A DNA stretch of 11,305 nt from positions 1 through 11,305 of the forward strand of contig DMZT01000111.1 of the NCBI GenBank assembly GCA_003484865.1, written 5' to 3'. The notes beneath the pieces were generated by a model, which was not told where the DNA came from, searched no databases, and saw only the letters and a program-made list of their open reading frames with translations. The position numbers were made by a program, and so were the translations under genes. Positions 1-8,201 of the stretch are shown here, piece by piece. How positions within the stretch are numbered: position 1 is the stretch's first letter; every line of letters starts with the position of its first letter. The stretch comes from Stenotrophomonas sp. (GTDB taxonomy: Bacteria; Pseudomonadota; Gammaproteobacteria; Xanthomonadales; Xanthomonadaceae).

Positions 1-51
1 GAGCACATCGACGACCTGCTGGCGGATCTGGAGCAGGTCGTCGATGTGCTC
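1..51. repeat. Perfect 20-bp inverted repeat at the contig end (fold-back artefact)
   Basis: Bases 1-20 are the exact reverse complement of bases 32-51, with an 11-base loop at 21-31. The repeat lies in the metY 3' region. Plus-strand bases 1-36 translate as EHIDDLLADLEQ, the normal C-terminal continuation of this enzyme, in the orientation opposite to the rest of the gene. The 7-base complement ACCTGCT (14-20) / AGCAGGT (32-38) is enough to prime a snap-back. I infer a library or assembly fold-back rather than genomic sequence. Confidence 0.85.
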
Positions 52-1299
52 GATGCCCACCGACAAACGCACGGTGTCTTCGCTGACCCCCGCCTTCTCC
101 AGTTCGGCCGCATCCAGCTGCCGGTGCGTGGTCGAGGCAGGATGCGTGGCCAGGGATTTGGCATCCCCGAGGTTCACCAGGCGGGTGAACAGCTGCAGTG
201 CATCCAGGAAGCGCGCGCCGGCAGCGCGCCCACCGGGCAGGCCAAAGGTCAACACGCCGGAGCCGTGGCCGCGCAGGTACTTCTGCACCAGCGCATGCTC
301 GGGGTGGTCGGGCAGCGCGGCGTAGTTGACCCACGCCACCTTGGCATGGCCCTGCAGGTGCCTGGCAACCGCCAGGGTGTTGGCGTTGATACGGTCCAGC
401 CGCAGTGCCAGCGTCTCGATGCCCTGCAGGATCAGGAAGGAATTGAACGGTGAGATCGCCGCGCCGGTATTGCGCAGCGGGACCACCCGCGCGCGGCCGA
501 TGTAGGCGGCGGGCCCGAGTGCGTCGGTGTAGACCACGCCGTGGTAGCTCACGTCCGGCTCGTTCAAGCGGCGGAAGCGCTGCTTGTGCTCCGCCCAGGG
601 GAAGCGCCCGGAATCCACGATCGCCCCGCCCAGGCTGGTGCCATGGCCCCCGAGGTACTTTGTCAGCGAATGCACGACGATGTCCGCGCCAAAATCGAAC
701 GAGCGCTGCAGGTACGGTGTCGCCACCGTGTTGTCCACGATCAGCGGCACGCCATGCGCATGCGCGATCTTCGCCACCGCTTCGATGTCGGTGATGTTGC
801 CACGCGGGTTGCCGATGGATTCGACGAACACGGCCTTGGTGCGGTCATCGATCAGCGCGCCGAACGCCTGCGGATCGCGGTAGTCGGCAAAGCGCGTGTC
901 GATCCCGAACTGCGGCAGCGTGTGCGCGAACAGGTTGTAGGTGCCGCCGTACAGGGCACTGGCCGAGACGATGTTGTCGCCGGCCTCGGCGATGGTCTGG
1001 ATCGCGTAGGTGATCGCGGCCTGGCCCGAGGCCAGTGCGAGCGCACCGATGCCACCTTCGAGCGCCGCGATGCGCTGCTCCAGCACATCGGTGGTCGGGT
1101 TCATGATGCGGGTGTAGATGTTGCCCGGCACCTTCAGATCGAACAGGTCCGCGCCATGCTGGGTGTCATCGAAGGCGTAGGCCACGGTCTGGTAGATCGG
1201 CACCGCCACCGCGCGGGTGGTGGGGTCAGGCTGGTAACCGCCGTGCACCGCGATGGTCTCCGCGCGCCACTGTGATTCGGGACTGCCGTGTTCGGACAT
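1..1299 (-). CDS. metY: O-acetylhomoserine aminocarboxypropyltransferase (sulfhydrylase), 3' end incomplete
   Basis: PLP-dependent cytosolic enzyme of the Cys/Met metabolism family. It makes homocysteine from O-acetylhomoserine and sulfide (direct sulfhydrylation). Reading from ATG at 1299, the protein begins MSEHGSPESQWRAETIAVHG. It carries the family signatures YTRIMNPTTDVLEQRIAALE (residues about 62-81), SGQAA (91-95), the ALYGGTYNLF stretch (115-124) and VDNT (188-191). The probable PLP-binding lysine is Lys214 in HSLTKYLGGHG. The ALYGGTYNLF block favours O-acetylhomoserine sulfhydrylase over cystathionine gamma-synthase. A GGAGA ribosome site lies 9 bases before the ATG. The frame stays open to the window edge (433 codons), but the last 11 codons (LQIRQQVVDVL) are an artefact: the opposite strand of bases 1-36 reads EHIDDLLADLEQ, the expected continuation of SVGIEHIDDL. 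True coding sequence therefore runs only to about position 32, and the real stop is missing. The clpB terminator ends 38 bases upstream of the start codon. Family assignment is firm; OAH rather than OSH specificity is inferred. Confidence 0.88.
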   Translation of the reverse strand, partial: MSEHGSPESQWRAETIAVHGGYQPDPTTRAVAVPIYQTVAYAFDDTQHGADLFDLKVPGNIYTRIMNPTTDVLEQRIAALEGGIGALALASGQAAITYAIQTIAEAGDNIVSASALYGGTYNLFAHTLPQFGIDTRFADYRDPQAFGALIDDRTKAVFVESIGNPRGNITDIEAVAKIAHAHGVPLIVDNTVATPYLQRSFDFGADIVVHSLTKYLGGHGTSLGGAIVDSGRFPWAEHKQRFRRLNEPDVSYHGVVYTDALGPAAYIGRARVVPLRNTGAAISPFNSFLILQGIETLALRLDRINANTLAVARHLQGHAKVAWVNYAALPDHPEHALVQKYLRGHGSGVLTFGLPGGRAAGARFLDALQLFTRLVNLGDAKSLATHPASTTHRQLDAAELEKAGVSEDTVRLSVGIEHIDDLLQIRQQVVDVL

Positions 1300-1337
1300 A
1301 GCGCATCGTCTCCAGGTGAATGCCGACGATACCGAAC

Positions 1338-1363
1338 AAAAAACCCCCGCCGAAGCGGGGGTT
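1338..1363 (-). terminator. Intrinsic (rho-independent) terminator downstream of clpB
   Basis: Read on the minus strand this is a 9-bp perfect stem, AACCCCCGC (1363-1355) and GCGGGGGTT (1350-1342), closed by the stable tetraloop TTCG (1354-1351) and followed by a run of six T (1343-1338) that overlaps the stem base. It lies about 60 bases after the clpB stop codon and 38 bases before the metY start codon. It is correctly oriented to end clpB transcription, and could act as an attenuator if clpB transcripts read into metY. Confidence 0.93.
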
Positions 1364-1423
1364 CATGCCAAACATGCATGGCGTGAGGCCCAACGGTTAT
1401 CAGGCCGCCGGTGCGCGCGGGGC

Positions 1424-4009
<2,586 letters not shown>

Positions 4010-4016
4010 GTTCTTG

Positions 4017-4021
4017 TCCTC
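4017..4021 (-). promoter_or_regulatory. Ribosome binding site of clpB
   Basis: GAGGA on the minus strand, 7 bases before the ATG at 4009. A second in-frame ATG lies two codons further in (MRM); this spacing favours the first one. Confidence 0.7.
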
Positions 4022-4058
4022 GATGTAAACGGGGCTGGCCGTGCCAGCACTGTCCCTG

Positions 4059-4088
4059 AAATGCGGTTACGGGGGCGTGTTTCAAGGG
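4059..4088 (-). promoter_or_regulatory. Sigma-32 (RpoH) heat-shock promoter of clpB
   Basis: On the minus strand, CCCTTGAAA (4088-4080) is followed after 13 bases by CCGCATTT (4066-4059). The established RpoH consensus is CTTGAAA, a spacer of 11-16 bases, then CCCCATnT. The -35 element is a full match and the -10 element differs from CCCCATTT at one base. Transcription would start near 4050 and leave a leader of about 40 bases before the clpB ATG at 4009. Position, orientation and the downstream heat-shock gene agree. Confidence 0.87.
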
Positions 4089-4114
4089 TGGATGAGATGC
4101 CGATTCAGGGTTCG

Positions 4115-5431
4115 TCAGGCCGTCGGTGGACGGGCCAGAAGCGATGGTTCGGCCGGCTGCGGGACCAGGCAGCCGAGCGCGGCGGGCAGGTCCAGTGCCA
4201 CGGTGTAACCCCCGGTGACGCCGTAGCCGATCCGCCACGACGACGGGAACAGATCCGGTGGCTGGAACGCGATATCCACGGCAATGTCGCTCAACGTATC
4301 GGTGACCTGCAGTGGCGTGCTGGCGGGCGCGTACTCGATGTCCTCCGCACCGCGCGTGGTGATCACGTTCCTGCGCTGGATCGCGGCGGCCGGCACCGAC
4401 GAGCGCGGCGCACCACGCATCTGGAAGGCCCCATGGAAGCCCGTATCGACCAGCATCAGGTTGTTCTCGCGGCCCCGGATCGGAAAGCGGACCTGCTGGA
4501 AGGGCCCCCACAGCGAGGAGGTGAAGACCGTCCGCCGCGTGCACGCTGCCGGTGTCCGTGCGCCCAGCAGCGTCAGCGTTTCACGCGAGAGGGTGATCCG
4601 TCCCAGCGCGCGCAGCACGTCCAGGCCGATCAGGTTGAGCTCGCGCGCCGCCTCGCTGTTGAACGACACATCACGCACCCGCTGCCCCCCCACCTCGATA
4701 TCGATCGGTGCCACCAGGCCAGCCTGCTGGATATCGCCCTCGACGATGCGCGACACCACGAAGCCCTCGGTGACCGCCAGGCCGAGCGACTCGGCCAGCG
4801 CGCGGCTGATGTGCGAGCGCGGGGCCCCGGTATCGACGATGAAAGCGGCCTCGTGGGCGACCGGCCTGCCCTCGCGCGTGCCGTGCAGCGTGAGGGTCAC
4901 CGAGGGCAGCTCATTGCTGAACTGGATCGGCACCGCCACGTCCTGCGCCCGCTCGGCTGCGGGCAGCGCGCTGCGCGGCCATGTGGTGAAGGACGCAAAC
5001 ACCGGCCGGGTGACATCGGGTACTTCATCGCCGGCCCTGAGCATCGGCACGATGGTGCGCTGGTAGTCCTCGCGCACGCGCAGCATCAGGCGCGCCCATC
5101 CGGCGATATCACCCTCGATCAGCGCATTGCCCGCGAGGGTGGATTCGCACAGGAACGCCAGCCCCTGCAGCGCGGGCGGTGCATCCCGGGTTTCATCCAG
5201 GCACTGGCGTGCGGCACGGTTGGAAGCGGCCAGCTCGCCACGGACACGATGGTAGCCCGCTGCACCGAGGTGCCGGCGCGGGCCGGATGCGCCGCTCATC
5301 GCACGCAACGTGGTCAGTTCCGCACGCAGCACCGCATCGCTGTAGCCGAACCCATCGTGCAGTGCCACCGGATCGGCCGCCACCGTGGCGGGCAACACTG
5401 CCACGCACATGCCCAGGACCCACTTCCGCAT
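4115..5431 (-). CDS. Secreted retropepsin-like aspartic protease family protein
   Basis: 438 residues. The N-terminus (MRKWVLGMCVAVLPATVAADP) is a signal peptide with a likely cut after VAA (about residue 19), so the protein is periplasmic or exported. Residues about 25-165 form an Ala/Leu/Arg-rich helical region. The catalytic-type part follows, with two retropepsin signatures in one chain: FIVDTGAPRSHI (Asp200) and LMLVDTGFHGAF (Asp329). The IGLDVLRALG stretch (268-277) resembles the flap-distal hydrophobic motif of bacterial aspartyl protease families. Two DTG motifs in one chain suggest an internally duplicated fold that could form its own active site without dimerising; this is inference. 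The substrate is unknown. A GGAG ribosome site lies 6 bases before the ATG. The gene ends 105 bases before the clpB start, and the clpB promoter sits in that gap. It is divergent from the GST gene across 114 bases in which no convincing promoter was seen. No dedicated terminator was found. Confidence 0.8.
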   Translation of the reverse strand: MRKWVLGMCVAVLPATVAADPVALHDGFGYSDAVLRAELTTLRAMSGASGPRRHLGAAGYHRVRGELAASNRAARQCLDETRDAPPALQGLAFLCESTLAGNALIEGDIAGWARLMLRVREDYQRTIVPMLRAGDEVPDVTRPVFASFTTWPRSALPAAERAQDVAVPIQFSNELPSVTLTLHGTREGRPVAHEAAFIVDTGAPRSHISRALAESLGLAVTEGFVVSRIVEGDIQQAGLVAPIDIEVGGQRVRDVSFNSEAARELNLIGLDVLRALGRITLSRETLTLLGARTPAACTRRTVFTSSLWGPFQQVRFPIRGRENNLMLVDTGFHGAFQMRGAPRSSVPAAAIQRRNVITTRGAEDIEYAPASTPLQVTDTLSDIAVDIAFQPPDLFPSSWRIGYGVTGGYTVALDLPAALGCLVPQPAEPSLLARPPTA

Positions 5432-5534
5432 CGCGTACTCCCATCAACATCCCCGCTCGACCCTAGCACGGGAACCACGCTGCGCTCACGCCTGCTTTCG
5501 GCAGCACGGGCCATGCTGGAGGCCGGTTCCATAC

Positions 5535-5538
5535 GGAG
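5535..5538 (+). promoter_or_regulatory. Ribosome binding site deciding the GST start
   Basis: GGAG lies 7 bases before ATG at 5546. An in-frame ATG at 5514 (MLEAGSIRSGG...) has no comparable site, and its extra residues precede the canonical beta-1 strand of the GST fold, so the 5546 start is preferred. Confidence 0.7.
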
Positions 5539-5545
5539 TGGCGGC

Positions 5546-6256
5546 ATGCATTACGAACTGTATTACTGGACCGGCATCCAGGGCCGCGGCGAGTTCGTGC
5601 GGCTGGCGCTGGAGGATGCCGGCGCGGGCTACACCGATATGGCGCGCGTCCATGGCGATGCGGTAATGCAGCCGTACCTGCAGGGCAAGGTTGAAGGCCT
5701 GCAGCCATTCGCTCCCCCGTTTCTGCGTACCGGCCGGCAGGTGATCGCCCAGGTCGGCGCGATCCTGGACCACCTGGGCCCGGAACTCGGCCTCGTCCCG
5801 GATGCCAGCTCACGGCGGCAGCAGGCACTCCAGCTGCAATTGACCATCGCCGATCTGGTCGCCGAGGTCCACGACACCCACCATCCGATCGCGATGTCGG
5901 CGTACTACGAGGATCAGAAGCACGAAGCCAACGCGCGCGCCGCGTCGATGCGCGGCGAGCGCATGCCCAAGTTCCTGGGCTATTTCGAGAACGTGCTCAA
6001 GCACAACGGTGGGCGGCACCCGCTGCGGGAGCATTCCTACGTGGATCTCGCCCTGTTCCAGCTGCTGAGCGGGCTGGAGTACATGTTCCCGCGCCGCATG
6101 CAGGCGCTGTGGCCGACGCTGCCACACCTGCGTGCATTGAAGGACCGGGTGGAAACCCGGCCCAACATCGCCGCCTATCTCGCCTCCGAACGGCGCCTGG
6201 CGTTCAACACCAACGGCATCTTCCGGCACTACCCCGAGCTGGATGGCGAAGCGTGA
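5546..6256 (+). CDS. Glutathione S-transferase family protein
   Basis: 236 residues, a normal two-domain GST length. The thioredoxin-like N-domain (about 1-82) opens MHYELYYWTGIQGRGEFVRL, in which Tyr6/Tyr7 occupy the position of the catalytic tyrosine of Tyr-type GSTs and the GRGEFVRLALEDAG helix follows. The cis-proline region is FAPPFL (about residues 55-60). The segment IAQVGAILDHLG (67-78) corresponds to the gamma-glutamyl-binding turn, where many GSTs have Gln/Glu-Ser; here it is Gln69-Val70. The all-helical C-domain (about 90-230) contains the YVDLALFQLLSGLEYMF helix with its conserved aspartate. The enzyme probably conjugates or reduces electrophiles with glutathione in the cytosol; substrate and class are not determined. 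It is the only plus-strand gene here, divergent from the protease gene and convergent with the permease gene. Its stop codon is followed by a REP cluster beginning 24 bases later. Confidence 0.9.
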   Translation: MHYELYYWTGIQGRGEFVRLALEDAGAGYTDMARVHGDAVMQPYLQGKVEGLQPFAPPFLRTGRQVIAQVGAILDHLGPELGLVPDASSRRQQALQLQLTIADLVAEVHDTHHPIAMSAYYEDQKHEANARAASMRGERMPKFLGYFENVLKHNGGRHPLREHSYVDLALFQLLSGLEYMFPRRMQALWPTLPHLRALKDRVETRPNIAAYLASERRLAFNTNGIFRHYPELDGEA

Positions 6257-6280
6257 TCCCTCGCCGGCCCGCCTCCACCG

Positions 6281-6348
6281 GTAGCTCACGACCGTTGCCA
6301 CCCGGTAGCTCACGACCGTTGGTCGTGAGCGCAGGTTTGGTCGTGAGC
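6281..6348 (+). repeat. Interrupted GTAG REP element (outer half-sites around a nested copy)
   Basis: GTAGCTCACGACCGTTG (6281-6297) is the left half of a palindrome, and TTGGTCGTGAGC (6337-6348) is a matching right half. The arms GCTCACGACC (6284-6293) and GGTCGTGAGC (6339-6348) are exact complements. Between them lies a complete second copy (6305-6330). The pattern resembles one REP copy interrupted by another, with TTG present on both sides of the break, but partial tandem duplication could look the same. Confidence 0.65.
6305..6330 (+). repeat. GTAG REP element, complete, CTCACGACC stem type
   Basis: The GTAG header (6305-6308) is followed by a perfect 10-bp stem, GCTCACGACC (6308-6317) and GGTCGTGAGC (6321-6330), with a GTT loop. 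It has the CGGTAG header context of the other intact copies. It lies inside the interrupted element 6281-6348. Confidence 0.85.
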
Positions 6349-6350
6349 CG

Positions 6351-6372
6351 GTAGTGCCGGCCGCTGGCCGGC
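6351..6372 (+). repeat. GTAG REP element, TGCCGGCC stem type (SMAG-like)
   Basis: GTAG (6351-6354) is followed by a 7-bp stem, GCCGGCC (6356-6362) and GGCCGGC (6366-6372), with a GCT loop. This is the classic Stenotrophomonas GTAG palindrome. It forms an inverted pair with the copy at 6435-6456. Confidence 0.9.
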
Positions 6373-6395
6373 TCCGCAGCGGACCGGCCCATTCG

Positions 6396-6421
6396 GTAGC
6401 TCACGACCGTGGGTCGTGAGC
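6396..6421 (+). repeat. GTAG REP element, second CTCACGACC stem copy
   Basis: GTAG header (6396-6399) and perfect 10-bp stem, 6399-6408 with 6412-6421, loop GTG. It differs from the copy at 6305-6330 by one loop base, and both are followed by a similar GCAGG/GCAAGG tail, so they are recent relatives. Confidence 0.87.
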
Positions 6422-6434
6422 GCAAGGAAAAGCA

Positions 6435-6456
6435 GCCGGCCAGCGGCCGGCCCTAC
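6435..6456 (-). repeat. GTAG REP element in inverted orientation
   Basis: On the minus strand the CTAC at 6456-6453 reads GTAG. The 7-bp stem is GCCGGCC (6435-6441) and GGCCGGC (6445-6451), loop AGC. It points towards the plus-strand copy at 6351-6372, a BIME-like inverted pair. It ends 7 bases from the permease stop codon, so transcripts of that gene would carry this hairpin directly after the stop. Confidence 0.9.
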
Positions 6457-6463
6457 CGGGGCG

Positions 6464-8062
6464 TTACGTCCGCTCCGCAGGCTGCTTCTGCAGCGACAAC
6501 AGCGCCAGCAACCCGGCCAGCGCCACATAGGCGCCGGTGAACTGCCAGCTGATGATCTTCGGCAGTCCTTCCAACTGCCACGGCAGGTAGATGCCACCGC
6601 GCGGGTCCACCGAGTGGATCAGGCCGAACAGCGTCAGCGCCGCAGCCACCAGCAGGAATCCGGAGGCGCGCAGCAGCTTCCCGTCGATCATCGCCACCAC
6701 CGCCGCGATCCACAGCATCGAGGTGATGATGAAGCCATTGCCCAGGGTGAAGATCACCGCCAGCTCCGGCAGGCCATGCCCGTCCAGGGTGGAGGTCATC
6801 GCCGCCAGCTGTTCCGGTGCGATCCAGCCCGGGGCCTTGATCGCCAGCAGGTACGCCACCGAGGGCAGGAAGCCCAGCACCATCGCGCCGGCGTGCTCGC
6901 GCGGCGTGGCCTGGAAGGCCTGGGTGGTGATGTCGATCGCCACGTACACGATGATCGGTGCCAGCACGGCCAGCGGTAGCCACTGCACCAGCCCGGAGAT
7001 CACGCCCAGCATGCCGCCGATGCCGACGAACAGGCCCGTCAGCAGCGTGTAACCGCTGCGGGCGCCCATGTGCTTGTAGGCCGGCTGGCCGATATACGGC
7101 GTGGTCTGCGCCACACCGCCGCAGAAGCCGGCCACCAGCGTGGCGATGGCTTCCACCAGCAGGATGTCGCGGGTGCGGTAATCGTCACCGGCCGCGCGCG
7201 CACTCTCCGAGACGTTGATGCCGCCCACCACCATCAGCAGGCCGAACGGCAGCAGCAGCGGCAGGTAGGTGATCGCGGTCGGCAGGCCGTCGATGAAGCC
7301 CAGCGTCGGCCACGGCAGCACCACCTGCGGCGGCACCCACTCGGGCACCTTGAAGCCCGGTGCGCCCAGCCCGGCAAGCCCGAGGCCGTAATACAGGATC
7401 GTGCCGAACACGAACGCGACCAGCACGCCGGGGGCGCGGATCGGCAGCGTGCGCTTGGCGATCAGCACGTACAGCAGCAGGCCCAGCGTGACGAAGCCGA
7501 CGATCGGCGAGCGCAGCGTTTCCAGCAGCGGCAGAAAGCCCATCAGCACGATCGCGATACCGGCGATGGAGCCGAGCAGCGAGGCACGCGGCAGTGCGCG
7601 GGTGACCGCTTCGCCGAAGAACGACAGGATCACCTTCAGCACGCCCATGATCACCAGCGAGGCCATGCCCAGCTGCCAGGTGGCGATGGCGGCATCGTGC
7701 GGTGCCAAGCCCTGCCCTTTGAAGGCGAGGAAGGCCGGGCCGAGCACCAGCAGCGCCATGCCGATGCTGGTCGGCGCATCCAGGCCGAGCGGCATCGCGG
7801 TGACATCGTCACGGCCGGTGCGCGCCGCCAGGCGCCGGGCCATCCAGGTGTAGAGCACGTTGCCGACCAGCACGCCGAAGGCGGTGCCCGGGAACATGCG
7901 GCCGAACACCACATCGGCCGGGAACTGGAAGATGCCGACCAGCGCCATCGCGATGAAGCCGAGGATCGACAGATTGTCGACCACCAGACCGAAGAAGCCG
8001 TTGAGATCGCCGGCAACGAACCAGCGGGGGCGTCCGGTGGGGACGGGAGCAGTGGCGGACAT
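6464..8062 (-). CDS. NCS2/AzgA-like polytopic permease, substrate unknown
   Basis: 532-residue inner-membrane protein with about 12-14 hydrophobic segments. It opens MSATAPVPTGRPRWFVAGDL and continues NGFFGLVVDNLSILGF. Conserved-looking polar breaks include MPLGLDAPTS (90-99), VGGINVSESARAAGDD (279-294), and GGVAQTTPYIGQPAYKHMGARSGYT (315-339). The layout, with the acidic ESARAAGDD loop followed by a Thr/Gly-rich re-entrant stretch and ARSGYTLLTGL, resembles nucleobase permeases (NCS2, AzgA branch), so purine or pyrimidine uptake is possible; I cannot name the substrate. The frame stays open upstream to 8245, but that extension would overlap the poxB stop and a degenerate REP, and looks non-coding. 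ATG at 8062 is chosen although its ribosome site is weak. Stop is TAA. It follows poxB on the same strand after 139 bases, so co-transcription is possible but unproven. Confidence 0.75.
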   Translation of the reverse strand: MSATAPVPTGRPRWFVAGDLNGFFGLVVDNLSILGFIAMALVGIFQFPADVVFGRMFPGTAFGVLVGNVLYTWMARRLAARTGRDDVTAMPLGLDAPTSIGMALLVLGPAFLAFKGQGLAPHDAAIATWQLGMASLVIMGVLKVILSFFGEAVTRALPRASLLGSIAGIAIVLMGFLPLLETLRSPIVGFVTLGLLLYVLIAKRTLPIRAPGVLVAFVFGTILYYGLGLAGLGAPGFKVPEWVPPQVVLPWPTLGFIDGLPTAITYLPLLLPFGLLMVVGGINVSESARAAGDDYRTRDILLVEAIATLVAGFCGGVAQTTPYIGQPAYKHMGARSGYTLLTGLFVGIGGMLGVISGLVQWLPLAVLAPIIVYVAIDITTQAFQATPREHAGAMVLGFLPSVAYLLAIKAPGWIAPEQLAAMTSTLDGHGLPELAVIFTLGNGFIITSMLWIAAVVAMIDGKLLRASGFLLVAAALTLFGLIHSVDPRGGIYLPWQLEGLPKIISWQFTGAYVALAGLLALLSLQKQPAERT

Positions 8063-8176
8063 GCGCAGGGCGGCCGTGGGGAGGGGGTAGCCGATGGTAG
8101 GGCCTCCCCGCCCCCAGTAACAGGCGCATGAATGGAACGCCGGGAAACGTCCGCCGATGGAGCGCGTCACCGTGCG

Positions 8177-8193
8177 GTAGTGCCGGCCGATGG
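8177..8193 (+). repeat. Degenerate GTAG REP element
   Basis: GTAGTGCCGGCCGATGG has the GTAG header and the left half of the TGCCGGCC-type REP seen at 6351-6372, but the right arm has decayed and only a short GCC/GGC pairing remains. It lies 9 bases after the poxB stop, in antisense orientation to that gene. Confidence 0.6.
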
Positions 8194-8201
8194 CGTGAGG
8201 A

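Noticed and set aside
4054..4110. 7-base inverted repeat CCCTGAA/TTCAGGG flanking the clpB promoter
   Set aside because: The arms are short and separated by 43 bases; in a region this small such a match is easily chance, and no known regulator site is recognised.
7070..8131. A 353-codon plus-strand open frame opposite the permease
   Set aside because: Composition is His/Gln/Arg/Asp-rich, typical of an antisense frame to a membrane protein gene; there are no motifs.
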